Positions 54,332-63,944 of a DNA stretch of 64,000 nt are shown one piece after another. The stretch's first letter is position 1. Each line of letters opens with the position of its first letter. The notes below the pieces were generated by a model, which ran no database searches, was not told the DNA's origin, and saw nothing but the letters and a program-made list of their open reading frames with translations. This DNA comes from Schlesneria sp. (GTDB lineage: Bacteria; Planctomycetota; Planctomycetia; Planctomycetales; Planctomycetaceae): contig JAQGHU010000044.1 of the NCBI GenBank assembly GCA_028291515.1, positions 1-64,000 on the forward strand, written 5' to 3'. The position numbers were made by a program, and so were the translations under genes.

Positions 54332-55045
54332 ATGCGATTGGCATCTTGGTTGTTGACGATTTGTGTGTTCGGCGCGTTAGTTCAATCGGCTGTGGCTCAA
54401 GAGAGTGACACCGTTAAGCCGGTTCCACGCGATGCGGGTTGGATGAAGCGGCACGATTCGTTCAATGAACGAGTCAAGAAAGGCAACGTCGATCTGATTT
54501 TCATCGGCGATTCGATCACGCAAGCTTGGGAAGGGCCTGGCAAACAAGTCTGGGCCGACACCTATGCCAAGCGCAATGCCGTAAACCTCGGTATCGGTGG
54601 CGATCGGACTCAGCATGTGCTGTGGCGATTGGAGAATGGCAATATCGAAGGGATCAAGCCGAAGTTGGCGGTGATCATGATCGGCACCAATAATTCCGGT
54701 AACAATACCAGTGAGCAGATCGCCGAAGGGATCACCGCCATCGTCCACAAGTTGCGCGAGAAGCTCCCCGAAACGAAGATCCTGCTGCTGGGAATTTTCC
54801 CTCGCGGTGTCGATGATGAAGACGCCAAACGCAAAGTGAATGCTGGGGCCAACGCGATAGTGGCCAAGCTGGCTGACGGCAAGATGGTCGAATACTTGGA
54901 TATCGGTCCCAAGTTCCTCGACGACAAGCATGTGCTGAGCAAAGACGTGATGCCGGACTTGCTGCATCTGACACCCGCCGCTTACAAGATCTGGGCAGAT
55001 TCGATCGAAGAGCATGTAGCTCGGATGATGGGCGAAACGAAGTAG
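54332..55045 (+). CDS. Exported SGNH hydrolase, PAF-acetylhydrolase-like
   Basis: 237 residues. Signal peptide [20 protein letters not shown] with cleavage after AVA. SGNH blocks: [12 protein letters not shown] (Ser61), [16 protein letters not shown] (Gly), [10 protein letters not shown] (Asn) and [10 protein letters not shown] (Asp/His). The GGDRT and TNNSGN motifs match the PAF-AH beta/gamma-like group, often esterases on acetylated glycans. Followed 17 bases later by a HAD phosphatase gene on the same strand, with which it may be cotranscribed. Confidence 0.92.
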   Translation: MRLASWLLTICVFGALVQSAVAQESDTVKPVPRDAGWMKRHDSFNERVKKGNVDLIFIGDSITQAWEGPGKQVWADTYAKRNAVNLGIGGDRTQHVLWRLENGNIEGIKPKLAVIMIGTNNSGNNTSEQIAEGITAIVHKLREKLPETKILLLGIFPRGVDDEDAKRKVNAGANAIVAKLADGKMVEYLDIGPKFLDDKHVLSKDVMPDLLHLTPAAYKIWADSIEEHVARMMGETK

Positions 55046-55062
55046 AAGTTGGAGTGACAAGA

Positions 55063-55893
55063 GTGACGCGCGATTTGGCTGGGCTGCGTTCTGTGCGTGG
55101 CGTGTTGTTTGATATGGATGGTGTGATCTACGTTGGAACCAAGCCGTTGGCTGGGGTCCAGCAGGCGATCGACTACCTGGCCGAGACAGGTCGCAAGTTC
55201 TTGTTCGTCACGAACAACGCCAGCAAGACGCCTGAGCAGTTCGTCAAGCGTCTGGTAGAGATGGATATTCATATCCAGCCCGAACAGGTGCTGGGCAGTG
55301 CCGAGGCGACCGCCAGTTGGTTGGCGAGTCAAATGGGACAACCGGGCTGGCCCCGCGGCCCGGTGATTGTCATGGGACAGGACGGCCTGAAGGTCGCCTT
55401 GCAGAAGAATGGTTTTGAACTGACCACCGATCCCGATGCGGCGACCTATGCTGTGGCGGGGATCAACTTTCATCTGACCTACGACGAACTGGCGAACGTG
55501 ACGCTGGCGATTCGCCGCGGGGCGAAGTTCATCGGCACGAATTCGGATGCGACATTTCCGAGCGAACGCGGCTTCTTGCCAGGTGCCGGCAGTATTCTGG
55601 CTTTGCTGACAACGGCCAGCGGCCAGCAGCCGCAGGTGATCGGCAAGCCCAATCGCGGCATGTACGAACAGGCGATGGCGCGGCTGAACGTGACGCCCGA
55701 TCAAACGCTGATGGTGGGTGATCGGTATGACACAGATATCTCAGGGGCGATTCCGCTGGGGTTGTGGACTGCCGGTATTTTGACGGGGATCAGCACGCGA
55801 AATGACTTCGAACAGGCCGCTCCGCGCCCGGATCTGATTGTGAACGATCTGCCGGATCTGGTCGCTCAGCTTCGCAACGCCGACAACAGCTAG
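55063..55893 (+). CDS. HAD-IIA family phosphatase (NagD/phosphoglycolate-phosphatase type)
   Basis: 276 residues from GTG 55063 (GGAG eight bases upstream); GTG 55054 would add three residues. HAD motif [13 protein letters not shown] (nucleophile Asp, acid Asp), motif [13 protein letters not shown], motif III Lys in [13 protein letters not shown], motif [15 protein letters not shown]. The large C2 cap between motifs II and III is the type IIA seen in NagD and p-nitrophenyl/phosphoglycolate phosphatases. Cytosolic; substrate unknown. Confidence 0.93.
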   Translation: MTRDLAGLRSVRGVLFDMDGVIYVGTKPLAGVQQAIDYLAETGRKFLFVTNNASKTPEQFVKRLVEMDIHIQPEQVLGSAEATASWLASQMGQPGWPRGPVIVMGQDGLKVALQKNGFELTTDPDAATYAVAGINFHLTYDELANVTLAIRRGAKFIGTNSDATFPSERGFLPGAGSILALLTTASGQQPQVIGKPNRGMYEQAMARLNVTPDQTLMVGDRYDTDISGAIPLGLWTAGILTGISTRNDFEQAAPRPDLIVNDLPDLVAQLRNADNS

Positions 55894-55916
55894 TCGCGAG
55901 TCCCCAAACCGCTCCC

Positions 55917-56347
55917 GGTGAGCCGCGTTGCGGCAGCACGCGGATAACTTCTTTGCGCGCGTCGCTGAAGAAGAAAAGGCAGTTTTCACGCGAAGCCGCG
56001 GAGGCGCGAAGAAGAGAGGGGGAATAGAGCAGGGGGTGCAGTTGCCTGCGCGGGCAGTGAGTGCGTGGATGCGGTTATCAACGCGAAGGCGCAAAGTCGC
56101 AAAGGGAAGAGGAGAAATAAGGGGGATCAGGTACGGTGGTTTTTTGTCTCACTCTTTCTGTTCTTACTTTGCGTCTTAGCGCCTTTGCGACCTTGCGTTG
56201 AAACCATCTCCATGCTGATGTGGTCACTGTCCACGCCTTGCCGACTCTCTTTTCCCCTCTATTCTTCGCGTGAAAACTGCTTCGTTTCTGGTTTTCTGGT
56301 TCGGTCAGCCGGTAAATTATCCGCGTGCTGACGCAGCGCGGCTCACC
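55917..56347. repeat. Nested long palindromic element, copy 1
   Basis: Terminal arms GGTGAGCCGCG...CACGCGGATAACTT (55917-) and ATTATCCGCGTG...CGCGGCTCACC (to 56347) are inverted. Inside are two further inverted pairs: a TCACGCGAAG module (from ~55987) with its partner CTTCGCGTGAAA (~56266), and GGTTATCAACGCGAAGGCGC (~56073) with GCGCCTTTGCGACC...GTTGAAACC (~56180-56205). The second copy is at 57103-57513. No coding frame of real character. Confidence 0.78.
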
Positions 56348-56485
56348 CGGGGTTGTTGGGGAGGCTTCGCTTTGTGGTGGGTGAATGCGGACGCTCTTTC
56401 TGTTTCGGTTGCATCCCGGCTTCCGGCCCCGTAAGGTGTCGTCGCCTGAGCCGCCCCATATCCTTTCGGCCCTGATGTCGCTCCG

Positions 56486-57061
56486 ATGATTCTGACCGGC
56501 GAAGAAATCAAGTCGCAGTTGGGCAAGAACATTCTGATCGACCCGTTCGATGAGAAGCAGCTCAATCCCAATAGCTACAATCTGCGTCTGCACGACGAAC
56601 TGATCGTGTACGAAGAGATCGTGCTTGATGTGCGCCGTCCGAACCGATACCGGCGGCATATTATTCCGCCCGAAGGATTCGTGCTGCAGCCGCAGCAACT
56701 CTATCTGGCTCGGACTATCGAACGGACGGAAACTCACAATTACGTCCCAATGCTGGAAGGTCGCTCGTCGATCGCCCGCCTCGGCTTGTTCGTTCACGCT
56801 TCCGCTGGCGTCGGTGATATTGGCTTCAGCGGCTACTGGACGCTGGAACTGGTGGCTGTGCATCCGATCCGAATCTATCCCGGCTTGCCGATCTGCCAGA
56901 TCCTGTACATGACGGTGCAGGGGGAGATCAGCGAGTATCGCAGCAGCGGCAAATACCAGAATAACCAAGACATTCAACCTAGTCTGCTCTTCAAAGAACT
57001 GCAGCAGCCCGCGAAAGACCAGCAGATGCGGTTGTCGTTCGGGCAGGAACTGTCTGAGTAG
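56486..57061 (+). CDS. dcd: dCTP deaminase
   Basis: 191 residues, full length for Dcd. LNPNSYNLRLHDELIVYEE and the family signature EGRSSIARLGLFVHASAGVG then DIGFSGYWTLELV; catalytic Glu121 lies in YWTLEL. Deaminates dCTP to dUTP for dTMP synthesis; a bifunctional dUTPase activity cannot be judged. The gene is enclosed by two copies of the long nested palindrome (55917-56347 and 57103-57513). Confidence 0.96.
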   Translation: MILTGEEIKSQLGKNILIDPFDEKQLNPNSYNLRLHDELIVYEEIVLDVRRPNRYRRHIIPPEGFVLQPQQLYLARTIERTETHNYVPMLEGRSSIARLGLFVHASAGVGDIGFSGYWTLELVAVHPIRIYPGLPICQILYMTVQGEISEYRSSGKYQNNQDIQPSLLFKELQQPAKDQQMRLSFGQELSE

Positions 57062-57102
57062 TGGTGGAAGAGTCGACCACGAATAAGGCGAAGAGAAGAG
57101 GT

Positions 57103-57513
57103 TCTCACGCGGAGACGCGAAGTCGCGGAGAGAAGATGAAGCGGTGCGAACTGGTGCGTGGGTCGGGGGGGTGATCGCAACGGGATGGTGATCAACGCGA
57201 AGGCGCTAAGTCGCAAAGGAAGACAAGAGAAGGGTGATTTGGCCGACACCGCTCCGACTTCCCGGTGGTTCACTTCTGTTGTGAGATATTCCGACGGTTT
57301 CTCTCTGTTCTGATCTTTGCGTCTCAGCGCCTTTGCGACTTCGCGTTGATAACCGCCCCGATGCGAACGCGATTCCTTCCCAAGTGTTGCTCACTCGATT
57401 TCGTCCTAGCCCTTTTTTCCTCCGCGACTTCGCGGGTTCGCGTGAAAACTGTCTTTTCTTTTTCAACAACGTGCGAGCGAAGTTATCCGCGTGCTGACGC
57501 AGCGCGGCTCACC
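57103..57513. repeat. Nested long palindromic element, copy 2
   Basis: Contains TCACGCGGAGACGCGAAGTC (~57104) with its inverted partner GACTTCGCGGGTTCGCGTGA (~57425), and GTGATCAACGCGAAGGCGCT (~57187) with GCGCCTTTGCGACTTCGCGT...TGATAACC (~57328-57355). It ends in the same terminal arm as copy 1 (TTATCCGCGTGCTGACGCAG, to 57513), but the left terminal arm is absent. Confidence 0.78.
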
Positions 57514-57676
57514 TGAAGAGTGTGCCTGCCCGTTTGCCTGTCTTTATTCGTGCAGATTCGTCTGATTCGTGGTCAAATCTGTCTTCGGCGCTTGCGGGTC
57601 TAAAAACAAAAAGGGCCAGGTCGCTCAACGAGTGGAACGTTGACGCTGACCTGACCCCTCGGTCCGCTGCAGCAGA

Positions 57677-59182
57677 TTACTCGGCCTTCACGACCACGAA
57701 GAATTTGCGTCCGTCGCTGGATCGCACGTTCAGAACGAGACCATCTCCCTTGGAAAATTGATCTCGGGCCTTTTCGTATTCTTCGACAGTTGTGACGACT
57801 TGGCCGCCCGCTTTTTCGATCACGTCGCCTGCTTTCAGGCCGGCGGCTTGAGCAGGGCTGCCTTCTTCGATGCCACTGATCACCAGGCCGGTGGTCGTGC
57901 CGGTGACGCCGAATTGCTTGGCGAGGTCTTTCGTCAGAGCACGAACTTCCACACCCAGCGAATCAAACTTGCTGGCTCGCTGTGGTGCCGGTTCTTCGTC
58001 GTGATTTGACGCGACACTCAGGTTCTTCGGCATTTCGGCCACCGTAAGGGTCAGCGTTTCGTGCTTGCCACCGCGAGAGATCTGCACGGGATAGCTTTTG
58101 CCAATCGCGAGTTGTTCGACGGCTCCTTGCAGAGATGTGGGGTCGTTGATTGGCGTTTCATTCAACTTCAGGATCAGGTCGCCAGGTTCCAGGCCGGCTT
58201 TTTCGGCAGGTGAGCCGGGCAGCACGGACCGGACCAACGCACCTTCCCGAACCTTCAAGTTAAACTGGCGAGCGGTCTGGGCATCGACGGCTTTGATTTC
58301 GGTGCCGATGTAACCGCGGGTCACTTCACCGTTGGCGATCAACTTCTGACTGACCCATCCGGCGATGTGGCTGGGGATGGCGAAGCCGATTCCGTCGTAG
58401 CCGCCGCTTTCGGTCGCGATGGCGGTGTTGATCCCGATCACTTCGCCGCGCAGGTTGATCAGCGGGCCGCCGCTGTTACCGGGGTTGATCGCGGCATCGG
58501 TCTGTAGGAAGTCGGCTCGAGCGGTGATGCGATTGCTGCGGCCTTTGGCACTGATAATCCCGGCCGTCACTGACATGTCCAGGCCGAATGGGCTGCCGAT
58601 AGCCAGCACCCAGTCGCCGACTTGAGTCAAGTGGCTGTCGCCTAGTTGCAGTGGTTTCAGGCCCGAGGCATCGATGCGAACGATCGCCACGTCTGTTCGT
58701 GGGTCGGTCTTGATGTCGCGACCGATGAATTCTCGCCCATCGGACAGGCGGACTTTGACTTCGTCGGCACCGTTCACGACGTGGTTGTTCGTGAGGATGA
58801 TTCCGCTGCCATCAATGATGAAGCCCGAGCCCATGCCTCGGCGAGGCGGCATCGCACGGCCACGTCCTCGATTGCGGAACATTTCGTCGGCGCGAGGGTC
58901 ATTGCGGAAGAACTCACGCAGGGGAGCAGGGATTTCGTCCTCGCCAACTTGGGGGTTCCGGCCCTGGACCTGCTTCATGTGAGTGATGGTCTCAATCGAA
59001 ACGATGCTGGGCGTGGCTTCGGCAGCGACGGCGCGGAAGGCCGCCGAGAGTTCATCGGCTTTGGGAGCCGAGGGGATCGCCACCGCTTCCTGCTTGTGCG
59101 TCCATGTGACAGCGCTGACGGCAAGAGCGCCTGCTGCCATCGACATCATCAGTGTCTGACGAATTGAAGTACCTGTCGACAT
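57677..59182 (-). CDS. Periplasmic serine protease, HtrA/DegP family with two PDZ domains
   Basis: 501 residues from ATG 59182 (AAGGAGA upstream; the 23-codon extension to 59251 is rejected). N-terminal signal-anchor MSMAAGALAVSAVTW. Trypsin-like domain with His134 (LTNNHVV), Asp164 (TDVAIV) and Ser237 (NPGNSGGPL), then two PDZ domains (~290-380, GTEIKAVDAQTARQFNLKVR, and ~410-495, SLGVEVRALTKDLAKQFGVT). A Gly/Arg-rich insert (FRNRGRGRAMPPRRGMG) precedes the protease domain. Degrades or holds misfolded periplasmic proteins. Single gene. Confidence 0.95.
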   Translation of the reverse strand: MSTGTSIRQTLMMSMAAGALAVSAVTWTHKQEAVAIPSAPKADELSAAFRAVAAEATPSIVSIETITHMKQVQGRNPQVGEDEIPAPLREFFRNDPRADEMFRNRGRGRAMPPRRGMGSGFIIDGSGIILTNNHVVNGADEVKVRLSDGREFIGRDIKTDPRTDVAIVRIDASGLKPLQLGDSHLTQVGDWVLAIGSPFGLDMSVTAGIISAKGRSNRITARADFLQTDAAINPGNSGGPLINLRGEVIGINTAIATESGGYDGIGFAIPSHIAGWVSQKLIANGEVTRGYIGTEIKAVDAQTARQFNLKVREGALVRSVLPGSPAEKAGLEPGDLILKLNETPINDPTSLQGAVEQLAIGKSYPVQISRGGKHETLTLTVAEMPKNLSVASNHDEEPAPQRASKFDSLGVEVRALTKDLAKQFGVTGTTTGLVISGIEEGSPAQAAGLKAGDVIEKAGGQVVTTVEEYEKARDQFSKGDGLVLNVRSSDGRKFFVVVKAE

Positions 59183-59526
59183 TGTTGACTCTCCTTTAGG
59201 GTCTGTGCGAATTTCGCCGACATCGTCGCTGCATGGAACGTCCGGATGCATCCGCCGCGGGAGTCTTTGAAATTCGGTTCTATCTTACCGAGCCGGGCAA
59301 GGGCCACCCCAATGGGCTGGCAGAAGGCTTGTCACCGGAAATCGTGCGATGAATCAACTACGTGAATATTCGTCTCATTGTTGGAAATTCCCGACCCGTG
59401 GCAAAATCGCGGCGGATTGACACCTGAGGGTGGAAGAAATATAGAAGAGAGCGCAAGTCTCGATTTTGTAAGACATTTCATAATATTCAGGTCGGCCGTT
59501 CGCGGCAGTTAGTTCGGAAGCTGAGC
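59183..59526. other. Intergenic region between divergent htrA-like and rnc genes
   Basis: 344 bases. It holds the RBS and upstream region of the protease gene and a good promoter for rnc at 59417-59445. No gene or hairpin of note. Confidence 0.6.
59417..59445 (+). promoter_or_regulatory. Sigma-70-type promoter for rnc
   Basis: TTGACA (59417-59422), 17-base spacer, TATAGA (59440-59445). The likely transcript starts near 59452, giving a ~75-base leader before ATG 59527. Both hexamers and spacer are near consensus. Confidence 0.7.
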
Positions 59527-60259
59527 ATGACTGAGCAACTGGAGGTCGATCGTCTGGCGGAGACCTTCGCGATTTGTGAGCAGGCGCTGCAATATCAGTT
59601 TCGTGATCGAGACTTGTTGCTGCGCTGTTTAACGCATGCGTCGATCGCGCGAATTCGACTCGAATCGAACGAGCGACTGGAGTTTCTGGGGGATGCGATC
59701 CTGGGGGCGATCGTCTGCGAGCAGTTGTTCTCGTTGTACCCCGAGAAGACCGAAGGCGAGCTGACGCGAGTGAAGTCGGTGGTGGTGAGTCGTACCACGT
59801 GTGCGAAGATCAGCGCCGATCTGGGACTCGATCGCTGCCTGCAACTGGGCAAGGGACTGGCCGATAACGAACTGATCCCACTGTCGATCATGGCGGCTGT
59901 GTTCGAATCGCTGGTGGCGGGCGTGTATCTCGACGGCGGATTCGATGCGGTCAGCGTGCTCGTTCGAAGAGCGATGGGGCCAGAGATCGAACGGACCGTC
60001 GAGACGAGTCACGGCAAGAATTATAAGAGCTTGCTGCAGCAGGTGGCTCAAAAGAACAACCGCGCGATGCCGAGCTACGAGTTGCTCGACGAGAAGGGGC
60101 CGGATCACTCGAAGTGCTTCAAGATCGCGGTGCGCATCGCGTCTGAAGCTTATGCTCCGGCTTGGGGGCCCAACAAGAAAGAAGCGGAGCAACGCGCCGC
60201 GGAAAACGCGTGGTGCCAGATCCAAGGTCAAGAGCCGCCGAATGCGGCAGAGATGAGTT

Positions 60260-60261
<2 letters not shown>
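59527..60261 (+). CDS. rnc: Ribonuclease III
   Basis: 244 residues. RNase III signature NERLEFLGDAIL (48-59) holds the catalytic Glu/Asp; second catalytic region is AAVFESLVAGVYLDGG. A C-terminal double-stranded-RNA-binding domain (~165-235) shows KSLLQQVAQKNNRAMPSYEL, FKIAVRIASEAYAPAWG and KKEAEQRAAENAW. Cleaves rRNA precursors and structured mRNAs. The stop codon TAG (60259-60261) lies within the left end of the 60260-60420 palindrome. Own promoter at 59417. Confidence 0.96.
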
Positions 60262-60420
<159 letters not shown>

Positions 60421-60438
60421 AAGCATCTTGTCTCTGGC

Positions 60439-61146
60439 CTACTGATCGAGCACTTTCAACATCGTGTCGGCGACGAACTTGTCGCCTGCTTCGTTCAGGT
60501 GAACTCGATCTGATGTCAGGATGCCCTTGTCGGCATTTTCTGGGTTGTGGTCCTTCAGGTGATCGACGAACGCTTTGCGCAGATCACACAGAGGTAGCTT
60601 GAGTTCTTTGGCGAGGCCGCGGCTGAGGTCTGCGTACTGATCGAGCTTGGCGTCGAGTGAGTTCGCGCCATCTTTCTTTTCGCCGATGACTGTGGGTGTG
60701 CAGAGTACGACGGTAGCCCCCGCCTTGTGCAATTGGCCGATGATGTCTTTCAGTCCGGCCGCGAAGGCGTCGGGCAGGGTGCCTCGGGCGGGATCTTGCT
60801 CGCCGTGCCAGACGTCGTTGATGCCGATATAGATCACGACGATCGTCGGCTTGCGATCGAGAACGTCTTTTTGCAGGCGACGCTGCAGGTCGGGCACCTT
60901 GTTACCGCTGATACCGGCTCCAATGACTTCGATTCCCAGATCGCCGTGCTTTTCGGTCAACGTCTTGCGAATGACGCGGACGTAGCCCTTATCGTGGCTG
61001 TCGCCACCTTGAGTGATCGAGTCGCCCAGGAAGACGATTCGGTCGCCTTTTTTCAGCTTCACGGAGGGGTCTTCAGCACGACTTCGATCACTCATCGTCG
61101 CTAACAATGCACACACCATCATTCCACAAATAACACGGCGCAACAT
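60439..61146 (-). CDS. Exported SGNH/GDSL hydrolase
   Basis: 235 residues from ATG 61146 (AGGAGA upstream; the 102-codon upstream extension overlaps the aldolase 3' side and is rejected). Signal peptide MLRRVICGMMVCALLATMSD to about SRA. SGNH blocks: RIVFLGDSITQGGDS (Ser), GAGISGNKVPDL (Gly), IYIGINDVWHGEQDP (Asn), SDRVHLNEAGDKF (Asp/His). Close in layout to rhamnogalacturonan-acetylesterase-like lipases of planctomycetes; substrate unknown. It follows the aldolase gene on the same strand but a hairpin separates them. Confidence 0.9.
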   Translation of the reverse strand: MLRRVICGMMVCALLATMSDRSRAEDPSVKLKKGDRIVFLGDSITQGGDSHDKGYVRVIRKTLTEKHGDLGIEVIGAGISGNKVPDLQRRLQKDVLDRKPTIVVIYIGINDVWHGEQDPARGTLPDAFAAGLKDIIGQLHKAGATVVLCTPTVIGEKKDGANSLDAKLDQYADLSRGLAKELKLPLCDLRKAFVDHLKDHNPENADKGILTSDRVHLNEAGDKFVADTMLKVLDQ

Positions 61147-61200
61147 CTCGGATCTCCTGGGTAATCGAACAACATCACATCTGGCGGCCCTTAAATAACA

Positions 61201-61238
61201 CGACCGGCAGCATGGTGCAAACACCACGCTGCCGGTCG
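61201..61238 (-). terminator. Hairpin terminator-like structure after the aldolase gene
   Basis: 17-base stem with one G-T wobble, CGACCGGCAGCATGGTG (61201-61217) and CACCACGCTGCCGGTCG (61222-61238), four-base loop. On the reverse strand it is followed by TGTTATTTAA rather than a clean T-run. Confidence 0.6.
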
Positions 61239-61268
61239 AAGATTCGAACTCAGAGGCGAGTCGGTGCG

Positions 61269-62345
61269 TTACTTCAAGCGGCCTGAGGCCATCAGCTTGC
61301 TGGCGTTGCCGGCTTGGCCGAAGGAGATCATGCGCGCGAGGCAGATCTTCTTCATTGCTTCTCGGGCTGGCTTCAGGTATTCGCGTGGGTCGAACTTGTC
61401 TGGCGTTTCGGCGAAGACCTTGCGGATCGCGCCGGTCATTGCCATGCGGCAATCGGTGTCGACATTGATCTTGCGGACGCCGTGCTTGATCCCGCGTTGA
61501 ATTTCTTCGACGGGCACGCCGTAGGTCTCGCCCATCTTGCCGCCGAACTTGCGGATGATGTCCTGCAGTTCTTCAGGAACGGACGAACTGCCGTGCATGA
61601 CGAGGTGCGTGTTTGGCAGGCGTCGGTGAATTTCTTCGATCAGCGACATCTTCAGCACTTCGCCGGTGGGCTTCTTCTTGAACTTGTAGGCACCATGGCT
61701 GGTCCCGATCGCAACGGCGAGGGCATCGACACCGGTGGCGGCGACGAATCGCTCGGCTTCGTCCGGGTCGGTCAGGTGCGACATCGCGCCTTCGGGTTCG
61801 GGTTCTTGTTCGAGGTCGGCGTCGTGGCTGTGACGTTCGCCTGGTTCACCAGCGAGTTGAGGATCGACGGGACCGTGATCCTTGGCCGGAGCGTGATCGA
61901 TCGAACCGAGGCAGCCGATTTCGCCTTCGACCGAGACGCCCTTGGCGTGAGCGGCCTTGACGACGTCGGCGGTCACTTTGACGTTGTAGTCGAATGACGC
62001 CGGGGTCTTGGCGTCTTCCATCAGCGACCCGTCCATCATGACCGACGTGAAGCCGTATTTGATGGCGCTGAAGCAGGTTTCAGGGCTGTTACCGTGATCC
62101 TGGTGCATCACGACCGGGATCTCGGGATACAGTTCCGCAGCGGCGAGCATCAGGTGTCGCAGGTAATTGTCCTGCGAGTAACTACGAGCCCCGCGCGAAG
62201 CCTGCACGATGACTGGAGAATCGGTTTCCTTGGCGGCTTCCATGATCGCCTGGATCTGCTCCATGTTGTTGACGTTGAAAGCAGCCACGCCGTAGTTATT
62301 TTCGGCGGCATGGTCGAGAACGGATCGAAGCGGAACCAAAGGCAT
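61269..62345 (-). CDS. fba: Class II fructose-1,6-bisphosphate aldolase
   Basis: 358 residues; CAGGAG upstream of the [36 protein letters not shown] (Asp and His, catalytic/zinc), [21 protein letters not shown] (zinc His), [13 protein letters not shown] (zinc His) and [12 protein letters not shown] (phosphate-binding). This is the IIB-type of Calvin cycle/glycolysis enzymes. A ~38-residue acidic/His-containing segment ([20 protein letters not shown] onward, 150-187) is longer than the corresponding loop of common homologues. Converts fructose-1,6-bisphosphate to DHAP and glyceraldehyde-3-phosphate. Confidence 0.96.
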   Translation of the reverse strand: MPLVPLRSVLDHAAENNYGVAAFNVNNMEQIQAIMEAAKETDSPVIVQASRGARSYSQDNYLRHLMLAAAELYPEIPVVMHQDHGNSPETCFSAIKYGFTSVMMDGSLMEDAKTPASFDYNVKVTADVVKAAHAKGVSVEGEIGCLGSIDHAPAKDHGPVDPQLAGEPGERHSHDADLEQEPEPEGAMSHLTDPDEAERFVAATGVDALAVAIGTSHGAYKFKKKPTGEVLKMSLIEEIHRRLPNTHLVMHGSSSVPEELQDIIRKFGGKMGETYGVPVEEIQRGIKHGVRKINVDTDCRMAMTGAIRKVFAETPDKFDPREYLKPAREAMKKICLARMISFGQAGNASKLMASGRLK

Positions 62346-62580
62346 TTGTCGAACTCCTGAAACACAAAACGAAACTGTTATCTGGATCTCGTTTGGCGAG
62401 TCCTTCCCCGGGAGGAACTCAAAAAACGATCGAGGGCGTGCAATCTGATGCGTAGACTACCTGAACGCATGGGTTGGCGCGAAGCGTTCGCCACCGAATC
62501 CCGGTCGCGGCAGTCAGGATTGATCTGTTGGCTGGCAAAACGTATCGAGAATGACAGTTCTTTGGTTGCCGAGTGGCAAT

Positions 62581-63786
62581 TCAGTCGGAGTCCGGCGTCT
62601 CGTATTCTTCCGCAAGCCCGAAGACGAAGCGACTCCATTCGGGGTCCTGCGGTTCGGCGAGAATCGCGCCAATCCGACCATCGTCGACGGAATTGACCCA
62701 TTCCAGAAATCCGGGGGCCGTCTGGACCGTCATTGGCACGGCAGCCAGAGGAATAATCACCCCCAGAACTTCAGCGAGTTCGTCGGCAGAGCCATATCGG
62801 TCGCCGGCCTTTTTGGCAAGCAGATATTCGACAACGTCCTGGATTCCCTGAGGGATATCTGGATCAAACTCCGTGACCGGACGTGGGGTCTCCTCTGCAT
62901 GACGCAACATCTGGCGCATGGGGTTTTTGTCAGGGAAGGGAACCTGCCCCGTCAAGCAGTGATAGAATGTGCATCCCAGGCTGTACAGATCGTCGTAAGG
63001 GGTTGCCGAATGGGGATCCATCGCTTGATGAGCCGACATGTACGCGTAAGTCCCCAGTACACTCTCAACCTGTTGATTGATGGTCAATTCGTCCTCTTCG
63101 CCGTCGATGGAATCGACAAACGACAGCGCGTCGCGAGCGGCACCGAAGTCCATGATTTTCACGATCCCTTGGTCGGAAATCCAAAGATTTGCCGGACAAA
63201 TATCGCGATGAACAATGTCATTCGAATGGACATGCGCCAATCCCAGCGCGGCCTGCTGGATGACTTGGCAAGCGGTGACATGGTCCAGTCGTCCTTCTCG
63301 ATCTAGCTTCTGTTCGAGTGTTTCACCGTTCAACGCTTCCAGCGCGATGTACGGAATCGTGCCGACGCGGCCAACCTGAAACGTCTTGACCACATACGGG
63401 TTGTCGACCTGCAACGAAACGCGAGCTTCTCGGCCCAGTCGCGCGGTGAGTTCCGGATCCTGATTCAGAGTGGCGGGGAAGATCTTCAGGCTGACGGGTT
63501 GACCGAATTCAGCCTGCTCCGCCTGATAGACGTCGCCGAGACGTCCCGCTGTAATTCGGCCAGTGACTCGATACGGTCCCAGTAGATAAGGGCCGGCAAT
63601 TCCCGCGAGGATGGCCTGAGCCTGGAAATCGGTCAGTTCACGCTCTGCCACGAGCCAACGGACAAACGCGTCTCCTTCCGTCGCCTGACGATTTCCTTCC
63701 AGCCAGCTTTGCTGGAACTCATGGAAACGGTCTTCGGACAGCAGCTGCCCGCCAACAATCAACTCGCGTACTTGGTCCAGATTCAT
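62581..63786 (-). CDS. Serine/threonine protein-kinase-like protein with degenerate motifs (possible pseudokinase)
   Basis: 401 residues. N-terminal ~65 residues (FQQSWLEGNRQATEGDAFVR) are the region found ahead of kinase domains in planctomycete kinases. Kinase domain (~72-350): glycine loop ITAGRLGDVY (first Gly replaced by Thr), VAIK-type Lys101 (VSLKIF), HRD at 193-195 in HRDICPANLWI where the catalytic-loop Lys is Cys197, DFG at 213-215, and GTYAYMSAHQA where APE is expected. The C-terminal ~50 residues are acidic. Lys, His-Arg-Asp and DFG remain, so low activity is possible. No transmembrane helix. Confidence 0.87.
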   Translation of the reverse strand: MNLDQVRELIVGGQLLSEDRFHEFQQSWLEGNRQATEGDAFVRWLVAERELTDFQAQAILAGIAGPYLLGPYRVTGRITAGRLGDVYQAEQAEFGQPVSLKIFPATLNQDPELTARLGREARVSLQVDNPYVVKTFQVGRVGTIPYIALEALNGETLEQKLDREGRLDHVTACQVIQQAALGLAHVHSNDIVHRDICPANLWISDQGIVKIMDFGAARDALSFVDSIDGEEDELTINQQVESVLGTYAYMSAHQAMDPHSATPYDDLYSLGCTFYHCLTGQVPFPDKNPMRQMLRHAEETPRPVTEFDPDIPQGIQDVVEYLLAKKAGDRYGSADELAEVLGVIIPLAAVPMTVQTAPGFLEWVNSVDDGRIGAILAEPQDPEWSRFVFGLAEEYETPDSD

Positions 63787-63944
63787 GATCGGTGGCCCTA
63801 CTGATGACGAATGCTGCGAAGTATCGAAAACAATCTACCGAGTTTGGTTCATGACGCATATCGTTTCGCGAAATTGAGGAAATCGCCGCCGAAATCGAGG
63901 TTGTGTCACTTGCTCGGCCATTTCAATCACGAGACGATTCGACC

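Noticed and set aside
56078-56977. Reverse-strand 299-residue frame
   Set aside because: Antisense to dcd and read through the long palindrome.
61418-61899. Acidic/His insertion in the aldolase as a frameshift or fused domain
   Set aside because: It is a modest loop length difference within an intact family fold; all zinc ligands and flanking motifs are in frame.
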